This document shows positions 26,032-36,419 of a DNA stretch of 64,000 nucleotides, piece by piece. Positions within the stretch are counted from its first letter, which is position 1, and each line of letters starts with the position of its first letter. Source of the DNA: Actinotignum schaalii (GTDB taxonomy: Bacteria; Actinomycetota; Actinomycetes; Actinomycetales; Actinomycetaceae); contig NZ_JARBHJ010000003.1 of assembly GCF_028864145.1 (NCBI RefSeq), positions 1 to 64,000 of the forward strand, given 5' to 3'. The notes beneath the pieces are model-generated. The model worked only from the letters and a program-made list of their open reading frames with translations. It had not been told where the DNA came from and made no database searches. The translations under genes and the position numbers were made by a program.

Positions 26032-26874
26032 GTGAAAAGCACACCCGCATCGCATACCCAACTCACCCGCGCCGCCCGCCTACACCGGCCCCAACAGCGC
26101 GAACGCTTCCGGCAAACCCTGGTGGAAGGCCCCGGAGCGGTTCAGGAACTCCTCGCACACCGCGCGAATCTTGTTCGCGACGTCTACTATACGAAAGCCA
26201 GCCTTATCTCCAACCCGGACTTGGGTGGGCTCATCAAAGAAGCCGGCGTCTACCACCACCCGCTTAACGCCGATGAGATGCAGGCTCTATCCGAAGATGC
26301 GCGCGGTGTGGTGGCCGTTATCGACATTCCGGAAACTCCGGCGCTCACCCCCACGGTTAAGAACGCCAGGCTAGTGCTGGCCACCGCGAATATTCAAGAT
26401 CCCGGAAATGTGGGCGCCATTATTCGGGCCGCGGACGTGGCCGGATGCGATGCGGTGCTCCTTGGCCGGGGTAGCGTAGAGCTATGGTCCCCGAAAGTTA
26501 TTCGCTCCTCAGCCGGTTCCATCTTCCATCTCCCGGTTCTCGATTCCATTAACGTGGGCAAGCTCGACGGTGTGCTTGAGCGCGCAGGCATCAGTTTCCT
26601 GGCAGCCACCGGCGAGGGGGAGTGGGATCTGGCCACCCTGGTGGCCTCGGCTAATGACGCCGCTTATCTTGGGCAACCGCCCCTTGGCCCGGACCTTACC
26701 CGGCCGGTGTGCTGGTTACTGGGCAATGAAGCGCACGGCTTCGCGGATGTGGATGCCAATGTGGATGCGACCGTCGCCATCCCGATCTACGGGAAAGCCG
26801 AATCCTGCAATGTTGCTATGGCCGCCGCGATCCTTTCCAGTACGACGGCGATGATCCAGCACCGCCCTGAATAA
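26032..26874 (+). CDS. TrmH/SpoU-family RNA methyltransferase
   Basis: A 2'-O-ribose RNA methyltransferase of the SPOUT class, 280 residues from the GTG at 26032. It has the N-terminal substrate domain, then NIQDPGNVGAIIRAADVAG near 125-143, SSAGSIFHLPV near 162-172 and CWLLGNEAHGF near 225-235, the three SpoU motifs. In Actinobacteria this gene commonly lies between rplT and pheS, and it does here with insertions. The target is probably 23S rRNA, but the exact nucleotide is not evident. The start site is weakly supported (AAAGAAACG only). Confidence 0.88.
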   Translation: MKSTPASHTQLTRAARLHRPQQRERFRQTLVEGPGAVQELLAHRANLVRDVYYTKASLISNPDLGGLIKEAGVYHHPLNADEMQALSEDARGVVAVIDIPETPALTPTVKNARLVLATANIQDPGNVGAIIRAADVAGCDAVLLGRGSVELWSPKVIRSSAGSIFHLPVLDSINVGKLDGVLERAGISFLAATGEGEWDLATLVASANDAAYLGQPPLGPDLTRPVCWLLGNEAHGFADVDANVDATVAIPIYGKAESCNVAMAAAILSSTTAMIQHRPE

Positions 26875-26893
26875 ACGTACGAGGATATAAGTA

Positions 26894-26927
26894 AGCGGGC
26901 GGCGAAGAGCTTTCTTCGCCGCCCGCT
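26894..26927. terminator. 15-bp hairpin terminator between convergent genes
   Basis: A perfect 15-bp stem closed by a GCTT loop lies between the rightward methylase and the leftward repeat protein. It can work in both directions. No U-tract is present. Confidence 0.8.
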
Positions 26928-26991
26928 ACGGCTCACCCCGAGGAGGGCGCGCCATCACTATTTTGGTGGATTTTACTGATGAATGGTGGAT

Positions 26992-27300
26992 TTACTTGTT
27001 ATCGGAGAGGTTCTCTTTGATGTCCTCGAACTTTTCCTTGGCAGCATCACCGGCATCGGAGGCGGCATCCTTGACCTTTTCGCCAGCATCTTTCGCCTTG
27101 TCACCGGCCTCAGAAGCCTTCTCCTCGGCCTTATCGCCGTGATCCTTGTCCGTCAGTTCGTCCTTGATGTCCTCGAACTTTTCCTTCGCGGCATCACCCA
27201 GTTGGCCCGCCTTATCAGCGGCCTTCTGGCCGAATTCCTTAGCCCGATCAAAAGCTTCGGTTGCGCCTTCTTTAATCTTGTCCACAAATTCGTTCGCCAT
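26992..27300 (-). CDS. Small charged repeat protein (LEA/YtxH-like)
   Basis: A 102-residue, Lys/Glu/Asp/Ala-rich protein with no Cys, Trp or signal peptide, predicted to be an extended amphipathic helix. The 12-residue segment GDAAKEKFEDIK occurs twice (35-46 and 84-95), matched by a 23-bp exact DNA repeat (27017-27039 and 27164-27186). The composition resembles LEA-like or stress-induced CsbD/YtxH-type proteins, but I cannot assign a family. GGAG is well placed before the ATG, and TATGAT at 27341-27336 could be its -10. It stands alone between two terminator hairpins. Confidence 0.75.
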   Translation of the reverse strand: MANEFVDKIKEGATEAFDRAKEFGQKAADKAGQLGDAAKEKFEDIKDELTDKDHGDKAEEKASEAGDKAKDAGEKVKDAASDAGDAAKEKFEDIKENLSDNK

Positions 27301-27384
27301 AGCGACTCCTTTCCATTGATTAATGAAACAAGTCGATCATAGCAAAGTGGTGGCCGTCACTTCATGTTAAGGTGGTTAATGCAC

Positions 27385-27417
27385 TCGGCCGTGCGCGAAC
27401 GTATCGCGCACGGCCGA
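27385..27417. terminator. 14-bp hairpin terminator after uxaC
   Basis: A perfect 14-bp stem (TCGGCCGTGCGCGA with its complement) around ACGTA lies just past the uxaC stop on the minus strand and before the promoter of the repeat protein. There is no U-run. Confidence 0.75.
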
Positions 27418-27439
27418 ATTCTCGGTTCCAGATAGCTAC

Positions 27440-28891
27440 TTACTTCGCGGTGGTCCCGCCCAGCTTGGAGGTGTCCACCCGGAAAGCCCGAGCCGGAATC
27501 GTGGTGACGAGTGCTTCGGATACCTCGAGAGCCTCATCAAGCTCCAGGCGATGTTCGGCAACCATACGGGCCAGGTACACGGCGTCCATCCGGCGTGCGA
27601 CGTCGTGCCGCGCGGGAATGGAAGCGAAGGCGCGGGTATCGTCAATCATCCCGGAGGTCTTGTAGAAAGTACCGTAGGGGGTGACCTGCTCGCGGTAACG
27701 CAAAATCGCATCCGGCTCATCGATGAACCACCACGGTGCGCCCACGTAGACGCTCGGGTAGTAGCCGGCCAGCGGAGCCAGTTCGCGCTGGTAGACATCT
27801 TGATCGATGGTGAAGAAAACAACCTGGAAGTTCGGATTGTCCCCGTACTCGGAAAGCATGGGACGCACGTTATTCGTGAACTCCACAGCCATGGGCACAT
27901 CGCCCCCGACATCCGCGCCCAGGCGCTCAAAGGCCGCCTGGTGGTGGTTGCGGTACACGGCCGGGTGGAAGGTCATCACCAGGCCGTCCTCGCAGGCCAG
28001 GCGAGCCTGGTCGTTGAGCATATGCCGGCGCAGCGCAGCGCCGTCTTCCGGCGAAATCTTGCCGTCCAGGGCGAGCTTGTAAAGTTCGGCCGCCCGCGCC
28101 TCGGGTAGGCGTGCCGTGCCCGGATCGCGATGCGAATGATCGGAGGAGACCGCACCCATTTCCTTGAAGAAGAGGCGGCGCTTGCGCATGGCCTCCACGT
28201 AGCCCGCATAGGTGGACACATCCTGATCGGCCGCCTGACCGAGCGCCTCCACATTTGCCTTGAAGTCCGGGGTGGCCGGCTCGAGGTACTTATCGGGGCG
28301 GAAGGTGGGCGGAATATAGCCTTCCCAGGTGGGATCCTCGAGGAGCTGCTTGTGGTAGCGCAGATCGGAAACCGGATCATCGGTGGTGGCCATCATCGCC
28401 AGGTTGAAACGCTTGTACAGCGAGCGGGGGAGGAACTCCTCCGTCTTGAGCAATGCGTTGATGTGATCGTAGATCTGGTCGGCAGTTTCTTCGGAGGGGC
28501 GCACATGCACATCGAAGACATCCACAAATTCGGATTCAAACCAGCCCTGCACCGCGGTACCGCGCAAGGTCCACCAGTTCTTGCAGAACAGGCGCCAGGC
28601 CGCGCGGGACTTTTCGGGGGAAAGCGGGCTTCCTACCGGTACGCCCAGATCGGCCAGATCCACCCGGCCCACCGCGTGCAAGAGGCGGTTGGTGTAGTGA
28701 TCCGGGGTCAGGAGCATGCTCGTGGGATCGGTGAAGGGGGTATTGAGAGCGAGCCATTCGGGGGGAACGTGGCCGTGCGGGGAAATGATGGGATGCTTCT
28801 TGGTGACCTCGAAAATTTCGCGCGCCAGTTTCCGCTGCGTCGGATCGGCCGGGAAAAGCCGATCCGGATTGAGAGTGAGGGGCGTCGACAT
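27440..28891 (-). CDS. uxaC: Glucuronate isomerase
   Basis: UxaC converts D-glucuronate to fructuronate (and galacturonate to tagaturonate), the first step of hexuronate use. The 483-residue product has the family opening (LFPADP, HPIISPHGHVPPEWLA), SSDHSHRDPG near 245-254 and DDTRAFASIPARHDVARR near 430-447. ATAGGAGGATTCA before the ATG is a strong ribosome site. It is divergent from a hexuronide-type symporter, and the 520-nt gap between them carries candidate operators. The later pathway genes are not here. Confidence 0.95.
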   Translation of the reverse strand: MSTPLTLNPDRLFPADPTQRKLAREIFEVTKKHPIISPHGHVPPEWLALNTPFTDPTSMLLTPDHYTNRLLHAVGRVDLADLGVPVGSPLSPEKSRAAWRLFCKNWWTLRGTAVQGWFESEFVDVFDVHVRPSEETADQIYDHINALLKTEEFLPRSLYKRFNLAMMATTDDPVSDLRYHKQLLEDPTWEGYIPPTFRPDKYLEPATPDFKANVEALGQAADQDVSTYAGYVEAMRKRRLFFKEMGAVSSDHSHRDPGTARLPEARAAELYKLALDGKISPEDGAALRRHMLNDQARLACEDGLVMTFHPAVYRNHHQAAFERLGADVGGDVPMAVEFTNNVRPMLSEYGDNPNFQVVFFTIDQDVYQRELAPLAGYYPSVYVGAPWWFIDEPDAILRYREQVTPYGTFYKTSGMIDDTRAFASIPARHDVARRMDAVYLARMVAEHRLELDEALEVSEALVTTIPARAFRVDTSKLGGTTAK

Positions 28892-29411
28892 TGAATCCTC
28901 CTATTTTTGAGCCGGGCGCGGGGCTTTCCCTCGCCTCGGCTTTCTTCTTTTAAGGTACTCCACCGCGCCAGGTGGCACGCGGGCACAGAGACCGGGGGCG
29001 TGACCATCGGCGACGACGCCGCGGCCCGTACCCTCACTTTACGCGAAAACACGCGGTTTTCGGGAGAGTATTTGAAAGCACGAAACGGGAATTTCTAAAT
29101 GTGAAAAATATCATGGTGGGGGCGGAGGGGTGCGCGCAAGCGCCGTCGTCGTGCAAAAAACCGCGATAATCCGCGGTTTTCAGAGAATCTCCCCGGTGGC
29201 ACGTCACTCGTCCACGATATGAACCGGGAGCTAGATAACTGCTGGAAAGCCTTGGAAACTTATAAGCTTTTGATGCGAAAGAGCGGTAGTGATAGCTTCG
29301 CGGCAGTGTAGCGCGGTAACAGCTCGCGCGGGCACAGAAGCCGAGCGTGAGCGCGGTAAGAGTCGATGGCGAACCACAACCGTTCCTCCTTTCACAGAAA
29401 GACAAAAGAAA
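28892..29411. promoter_or_regulatory. Divergent control region, uxaC and hexuronide symporter
   Basis: No gene is seen in this 520-nt gap. It contains an inverted repeat GAAAAC-N5-GTTTTC (29045-29061), an AAAACCGCG-N6-CGCGGTTTT hairpin (29157-29180), and the ten bases CGCGGTTTTC in both (29052-29061 and 29172-29181). The spacing and position fit binding sites of a sugar-acid repressor, though the second could also act as an attenuator hairpin before the symporter. An 8-bp palindrome CTTATAAG lies near 29260. Confidence 0.45.
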
Positions 29412-31079
29412 ATGGGAACACACAATAGCGGCGCATTAGACGCCGATAAGCGTGGTGAGCTGGAGAAACTCTCCAAGCTGCGCGTGTACACCGCCAAGCC
29501 GATCACCATTGGTCGCGGTATTTGTTTCGGGCTGGTGGACCTCATGGGTGGTGGGTGGAATACCATCATCTCCGGTCTGCTGCTCTACTTCTTCACGAAC
29601 TACGGCGGGGTAACGGCTACCCAGGGTGGTCTTATCCTCGGTGTAGCTCGTATCGTTGATGCTCTTATTTCGGTATTCATCGGCCCGCTCACGGACGGTT
29701 TCTACCGCACGAAGCTGGGGCGGCGTTTCGGGCGGCGCCACTTCTTCCTCATGATCGGCGGCCCACTGCTGCTTCTCATCTTCCCGCTGCTGTGGATCCC
29801 CTTCGGCGGGTTCTGGTACTACCTCGTTATCTACCTGCTGATCGAAGTTATTATCGCGATCATCCTCATTCCGTGGGAGACGCTGCCCACCGAAATGACG
29901 CGTAAGTACGAAGAACGCACCACGCTTTCGTCCATGCGTATGTTCTGCTCGGCTACGGGTACTTTCGTGGTGTTCTTCATCCCGGCGCTGGTGCGCGGTA
30001 ACGTCTCCAACCCCTGGGCCTACCTCGGAATCGGTGGCGCCTTCGCGGTGCTCTTCGCTATCGGTGTGTTCACCACTTACGCCACCACGTGGGAGCGCCC
30101 GCTCACTCCGGAATTCGTGGCCGAACTTGACGCCATGCCGAAGATGAACGGTTTCCAGATGCTCAAGCACACCGCGGTGGAATTCACCTCGGTGTTCCGC
30201 AACTCTTCCTACAACAAGCACCTGACGGTGTACCTCTTCTCCTTCACCGGCAAGGATGTGTACGCTTCGGCGCTCACCTTCTTCGCCGTCTACGCGGTGG
30301 GAATGAGCGAATCCCAGGGCTTCTGGCTGCAGGCCGTGTCCATCGTGGGTATCCCCATGACGATTTGGGCGATGTTCCTCATGCTCTCGCACGGGCCGCG
30401 TTTCCTGTGGGCCTTCTCCTTCACGCTGATCCTCGCCTCGCTGGCGGGTGTGGGTGCGATCTACCTCATCGGGCCGGAAAGCAACGCCTTCATCTACCTG
30501 CTGGCCACCGCGGTCATCTACCAGTGCGGGCGCGCGCTGCTCGAATACACCCCGTGGAATGTGTACCCCTTCATTCCGGACGTTGACTACATCATGACCC
30601 GCGAAGACCGCGCCGGTATCTACGCGGCCGTTATGACCTTCGGGCGTAAGTCCACCGGTGCGCTGGGAACCTTCCTCGTTGGCTGGTTCATGGATCTGGG
30701 CGGTTTCGTCAATCCGCTGGAAAAGGGCACGAACCTGGCGGCCTCCGGCTACACCCCGCTGCACGAAGGTGCCTGCAAGGTAGATGCCTCCGGCGTGCTG
30801 GAAAGCTCCTGCCAGGTGGCTCAGTCCACCGGCGCTTCCCATATGATCGCCTTCGTGACGGTCATTCTTCCCGCGATCCTCATCGGGGTGGCCTTGCTTG
30901 TTTCCCGCTTCGTCAAGCTGGATAAGCACACCCACGCCATCCTCATGGATGAGATCCATCGTTTGGAAGCGGGCGGGGCGAAGGAAGACGCCACTCCCGA
31001 AGCCCGCAAGGTTGCTGAAGACCTCACCGGGCATTCGTGGGACAAGCTCTGGCCTGAGGTTCCCCTGAGCCAGCGCTAA
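29412..31079 (+). CDS. GPH-family sugar/hexuronide symporter
   Basis: A 12-helix permease of 555 residues of the glycoside-pentoside-hexuronide:cation symporter group (MFS_2). Marks are GLVDLMGGGWNTI near 45-57, GPLTDGFYRTKLGRRFGRR near 95-113 and PWETLPTEMT near 155-165. Being divergent from uxaC, its likely substrate is glucuronate or a glucuronide. I take the ATG at 29412, after AGAAAG, because the 41 residues read upstream are not membrane-like and have no family match that I know. The C-terminal tail of about 50 residues is cytoplasmic and charged. Confidence 0.88.
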   Translation: MGTHNSGALDADKRGELEKLSKLRVYTAKPITIGRGICFGLVDLMGGGWNTIISGLLLYFFTNYGGVTATQGGLILGVARIVDALISVFIGPLTDGFYRTKLGRRFGRRHFFLMIGGPLLLLIFPLLWIPFGGFWYYLVIYLLIEVIIAIILIPWETLPTEMTRKYEERTTLSSMRMFCSATGTFVVFFIPALVRGNVSNPWAYLGIGGAFAVLFAIGVFTTYATTWERPLTPEFVAELDAMPKMNGFQMLKHTAVEFTSVFRNSSYNKHLTVYLFSFTGKDVYASALTFFAVYAVGMSESQGFWLQAVSIVGIPMTIWAMFLMLSHGPRFLWAFSFTLILASLAGVGAIYLIGPESNAFIYLLATAVIYQCGRALLEYTPWNVYPFIPDVDYIMTREDRAGIYAAVMTFGRKSTGALGTFLVGWFMDLGGFVNPLEKGTNLAASGYTPLHEGACKVDASGVLESSCQVAQSTGASHMIAFVTVILPAILIGVALLVSRFVKLDKHTHAILMDEIHRLEAGGAKEDATPEARKVAEDLTGHSWDKLWPEVPLSQR

Positions 31080-31136
31080 ATTTAGGAACGACGCCGGCGC
31101 CGCGTACCGCGGCGCGAGCGGCCTTCCAGTTACCTC

Positions 31137-31169
31137 ACAGCGGGGCCGAGTCCATCTCGGCCCCGCTGT
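31137..31169 (+). terminator. 14-bp hairpin terminator after the symporter
   Basis: A perfect 14-bp stem (ACAGCGGGGCCGAG with its complement) around TCCAT, preceded by a smaller 8-bp hairpin at 31097-31115. No U-tract is present. Confidence 0.8.
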
Positions 31170-31191
31170 TACGCACTTTCGGCGAGTTTGA

Positions 31192-32306
<1,115 letters not shown>

Positions 32307-32307
<1 letters not shown>

Positions 32308-34850
32308 TGCCACTTATTCCGCAGGAATGGTTAGGCTCGCACGTGGAGCTGCCCGAGGATCTTACCCCGGCGCAGCTGGCTGCCGCGCTGGTAAAAGTCG
32401 GCTTGGAAGAAGAAACAATCCATCCAGCTACTGTTACCGGCCCGCTGGTTTTCGGCCGGGTTCTCACCCGCGAACCGAAGAAACAAAGCAACGGCAAAAT
32501 CATTAACTACTGCCGCGTGGACGTAGGCCAGTACAATGACGAGCCCGGTACCGGCCGGGAGCCCTCTGAGCTGCCCTCGCGCGGCATCATTTGCGGGGCC
32601 CATAATTTCGAGGCGGGCGATACCGTGGTTGTCTCCCTCCCCGGCGCGGTGCTACCGGGTGGTTTTGAGATCGCGGCCCGCAAAACTTACGGCCATATTT
32701 CCGACGGCATGATGTGTTCGGAACGTGAACTGGGGCTCTCGGATGAAAGCGCAGGAATTATTGTGCTCGACGCCGCGGCCGCCAGCCGGGTGGAACTGGG
32801 AAGTGACGCCCGGCAATTCCTGGGCTTGCCCGGGGAAACCCTGGAAATTAACGTAACCCCGGATCGCGGTTACTGCTTCTCCATACGCGGAGTAGCCCGC
32901 GAATACCACCACTCCACCGGAGCATGCTTCACCGATCCGGGCCTGCCTACGCAGCCACTCCCGGAGGCGACTCCCACCGGTTTTCCGGTGCGGGTGGAAG
33001 ATAATGCGCCCATTCATGGCCAGCCCGGCTGCGACCTTTTCGTGACTCGGGTGGTGCGCGGGGTGGATCCCGAAGCGCCCTCCCCGGCCTGGATGGCACG
33101 CCGTCTCCAGCAAGCCGGCCAGCGCTCCATTTCGCTGGCGGTCGATGCCACGAATTACGTCATGCTGGACCTGGGCCAACCGCTCCACGCCTACGATCTG
33201 GATAAGATCCGCGGCGGCGGGCTGGTGGTACGCCGCGCCACGGCCGGTGAAAAACTCACCACCTTGGACGACGTGGAACGCGTCCTCGATCCGGAAGATC
33301 TTCTTATTACGGATAGCGATGGAGCACGGGTTCTTGGCCTGGCCGGCGTGATGGGTGGTGCGGACACTGAGATCACCGCCGAAACGCGCAATGTCCTGGT
33401 AGAGGCAGCGCATTTTGACGCGGTATCGGTGGCGCGTAGCGCCCGGCGGCATAAGCTCCCCACCGAAGCATCCAAGCGGTTCGAACGCGGGGTGGATCCC
33501 GCGGTGGCGGCGGTGGCCGCGCAGCGCGTCGTCGACCTTTTGGTGGAATACGGCGGGGGAGAAGCTACCGATGAAGTATTCCACTACGGCCAGGTGCAGC
33601 CGCTGCCCGCGCTGGCTTTCCCGATTGCGGATGTGGAACGCCTGACTTCATTGCGACTGAGCGCGGATCGTATCGCGGATATCCTCACGGATATCGGTTG
33701 CACGGTGGAACGTAGCGGCGAGGTGTGGAGCGTGCAGCCTCCGACCTGGCGCCCGGACCTGGTCGGTTCGGCTCATCTGGTGGAGGAAATTGCGCGCCTG
33801 GAGGGCTACGACGCAATTCCAACCGCCGTTCCCACCGCTCCGGCGGGGCGCGGCCTGAGCCCCGCGCAGCGGCAGCGCCGCGATATTGCCCGTACCCTAG
33901 CTGAAACCGGGTGGGTGCAAGTACTTACCTATCCCTTTATCCCGGCCGCGCGTTTCGATGAGCTCGGGTACGCCGCGGATGATGAGCGACGCACCGCTAT
34001 CGCCTTGGCTAACCCCCTGCAAGACGATGCCAATCTGCTACGCACGTCCCTGCTCGACACCCTCATTCCGGTGGCCTCGCTCAATGTGAAGCGGGGTAAT
34101 CCGGCGGTGGCAGTGTTCGAGATGGGCACGGTGAGCCGTCCGGCTGGCATTAGCCCGGCTCCGATTCCGGCAGCGGGCCAGCGCCCCTCGGAAGCAGAAA
34201 TTGCTGCACTCCACGCGGCTATTCCTGCTCAACCCCATCACGTCGCCGGGGTCGCCTGCGGTCCGCGCACGCCCGCGCGGGCCGGTTACCCGGTAGAAAC
34301 ATGGGATTGGCGTGACGCGGTGGAAGCCGGGCGGCGGGCTGCCGGTATGCTTGCCGACGTTTCGGTACGCGCCGCGAGCCAGGCCCCTTGGCACCCGGGG
34401 CGCTGCGCGGCCATTCTCAGTGGCGATCAGGTAGTTGGCTATGGTGGGGAACTTGCTCCGGCCGTCTGCAAGGCCTTGGATATTCCGGCGCGCTCTATCG
34501 CCTTTGAGGTGAATACGGATGCGGCGCTTCCCGATACCGTGGAACCCGCCGCGGTGAAGCCGGTATGGACCAGCCCGGTTGCCAAGGAAGATCTCGCCTT
34601 TATTGTTGATGCCGACGTGATTGCCGGTGATGTACGGGCGACCATCGAGGCAGCCGCGGGGGAGATCCTCGAGGGCATTGAACTCTTCGATGTGTTCACG
34701 GGCGATCCCGTACCGGAAGGCAAGAAGTCACTGGCGTTCTCGCTGCGTTTCCGCACCGATCACACCCTGACCGCTGAGGAAACTGCCCAGGTACGCCACC
34801 GGGTCGCACGCCGGATGCGCAAGGACTTCGGCGCGGAGTTGAGGGCGTAA
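32307..34850 (+). CDS. pheT: Phenylalanine-tRNA ligase beta subunit
   Basis: The large PheRS subunit, 847 residues, normal for Actinobacteria. In order: an N-terminal tRNA-binding (EMAP-like) domain (about 40-160), the B3/B4 editing domain (about 215-400, with SKRFERGVDP), the B5 domain with DIGCTVERSGEVWSVQPPTWRPDL, the class II-like core and a C-terminal FDX-ACB anticodon-binding domain with SLAFSLRFRTDHTLT. It overlaps pheS by one base and the following SDR gene by one base. Confidence 0.97.
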
Positions 34851-35704
34851 TGGCGCAGCAGGAACTGGAGCGCGAAGAATCGGGCGAGGCCGCGGCGGCT
34901 AGCGTGGAGCGGGCCGGTTTAGAACCCGCCCGCCGGATTCTTATCACCGGAGCCTCCCGGGGCGTGGGCAAGGAGCTTGCTATTGGCTTAGCGGCGCCCG
35001 GGCGCACTCTCATTTTGCTGGCGACCAAGCTCTCCAATTTGGATGGTACCGCCACCGAATGTGAGATCCGGGGTGCCCAGATTATTACCCTCGGGTGTGA
35101 TCTAGCCAAGGAATCCTCCATTCGAGAGATGTTGCGCATCCTCCTGGAGGAAGGCGCACCCGATATGGTGCTCAATTCTGCCGGGGTGTACGGGGAAGAG
35201 GAACTTCCCTGGGATACCAGTCTGGAAGATTTCCAGCGCACCATCGCCATTAACGTGGAGGCGCCGTTCCAGCTCGCGAAAACGTTGGTGCCCATTATGC
35301 TGGAGCGTGGCGGGGGGAGAATTCTTGATCTTTCCGCCACCGCGGCCTCGCACGATTCTGCGGATGCGGTATCGTATTACGCCTCGAAAACGGCGCTTTT
35401 GCGGCTGGCTGCTTCTTTGCATCTAGCCGGGTACCAGCGTGGCTTGCGGGTACTTTCCCTCAATCCGGGAGCGGTGAAAACCGATATGACGGCCTCCATG
35501 AAACGCTATCGCGACCGCACCGAATGGGTACCGCTCGGGGAATCGGTAGCTATTGCCCAGGCATTTGCGGCCGGCGAGCTCGACGGACTTTCCGGCACCC
35601 AGGTGCGGGCTGGAACGGACTCCCTGGAAAAGCTTCGCGAGCTCTCCGCGCGTGGGGTATCCGGGCGGGCGCGCCGCCTGCGCCTAACCGGATGGGATGC
35701 CTAA
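34850..35704 (+). CDS. SDR-family oxidoreductase downstream of pheT
   Basis: A short-chain dehydrogenase/reductase of 284 residues, with ITGASRGVG near 26-34, NSAGVYG near 106-112 and YYASK near 174-178 (Tyr/Lys pair). A variable 25-residue acidic N-terminus precedes the Rossmann fold. It overlaps the pheT stop by one base and is therefore co-translated with PheRS, yet I know of no link between such an enzyme and phenylalanyl-tRNA. The substrate is unknown. A hairpin terminator follows. Confidence 0.87.
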   Translation: MAQQELEREESGEAAAASVERAGLEPARRILITGASRGVGKELAIGLAAPGRTLILLATKLSNLDGTATECEIRGAQIITLGCDLAKESSIREMLRILLEEGAPDMVLNSAGVYGEEELPWDTSLEDFQRTIAINVEAPFQLAKTLVPIMLERGGGRILDLSATAASHDSADAVSYYASKTALLRLAASLHLAGYQRGLRVLSLNPGAVKTDMTASMKRYRDRTEWVPLGESVAIAQAFAAGELDGLSGTQVRAGTDSLEKLRELSARGVSGRARRLRLTGWDA

Positions 35705-35749
35705 ATCTCTCCGGGTCCAGCAATGAGGGCTAGGGGCAGGCAATGACTA

Positions 35750-35785
35750 AGGGCGGGAGTCTCCTGCAATGGAGGCTCCCGCCCT
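35750..35785. terminator. Hairpin terminator after the pheST-SDR run
   Basis: A 10-bp stem (AGGGCGGGAG with CTCCCGCCCT) with an inner 4-bp stem, CTCC and GGAG, lies between convergent genes. It may serve both strands. Confidence 0.75.
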
Positions 35786-35811
35786 CGCTTTGTACCCAGA
35801 ATAACTAGTGG

Positions 35812-36291
35812 TTAGTTAGCCCCGAATTTTTCCCCGCAGACCTTGGCTGCTTCGCCCATAATGGCCTGGTCTTCCTGGGAGAGCAAAAGGACCTGCGCGG
35901 CGATATTACGCTGGCCCTGCTCGGAAAGGCCGCGGTTGAGCGCTTCATCAACAGTGCACTCCACCAGCTGGGGGAGCATCGCCTTTTGGGCTTCCGGAAT
36001 ATCCTGCGTGTTCTTGAGTAACTCCGAAGTAGCGGCGAGCATACCGGCGCTCACCTCATCGCGGCTAGGTGCCGGACCATCCGTTGCGATAGCTGCCGGG
36101 CCCTTATCGGTGATCGGCGCGGCAGGCTCAGCGGAGCTTTCAACCGGTGCCGACGGCGCGGCCGGTGCCGACGCGGCTACCGATGTTTCCGGAGCCGGCG
36201 TAGCCGATTCCGATGTATCGCTCTTACCCGAACAAGCGGCCAGATTCACCACGAGGCATACCGCGGCAACGCCGCCCAAAAATTTACGCAT
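35812..36291 (-). CDS. Putative lipoprotein, paralogue of its upstream neighbour
   Basis: A secreted lipoprotein of about 159 residues. A Lys/Arg start, hydrophobic stretch and lipobox LAAC with Cys20 are clear. A Ser/Ala/Pro/Glu-rich linker (about 22-75) leads to a small domain containing APSRDEVSAGM, a VECTVDEALNRGLSEQG segment and a conserved late Cys, shared with the neighbour at 36420-36791. I know no function. Two mature-domain cysteines may pair. A GTG at 36297 is an alternative start. Confidence 0.8.
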   Translation of the reverse strand: MRKFLGGVAAVCLVVNLAACSGKSDTSESATPAPETSVAASAPAAPSAPVESSAEPAAPITDKGPAAIATDGPAPSRDEVSAGMLAATSELLKNTQDIPEAQKAMLPQLVECTVDEALNRGLSEQGQRNIAAQVLLLSQEDQAIMGEAAKVCGEKFGAN

Positions 36292-36419
36292 CTTCACTCA
36301 TTTCCACGCGGAATAAAACAAGTAGATACTATCAGCTACGCGGCATTCACCCGCGGGCTGCCCGCGTGAGGTATACCGCCTAACGCGCGGGTAGCACAAA
36401 TGGGTAATAAGGCGTGGGC

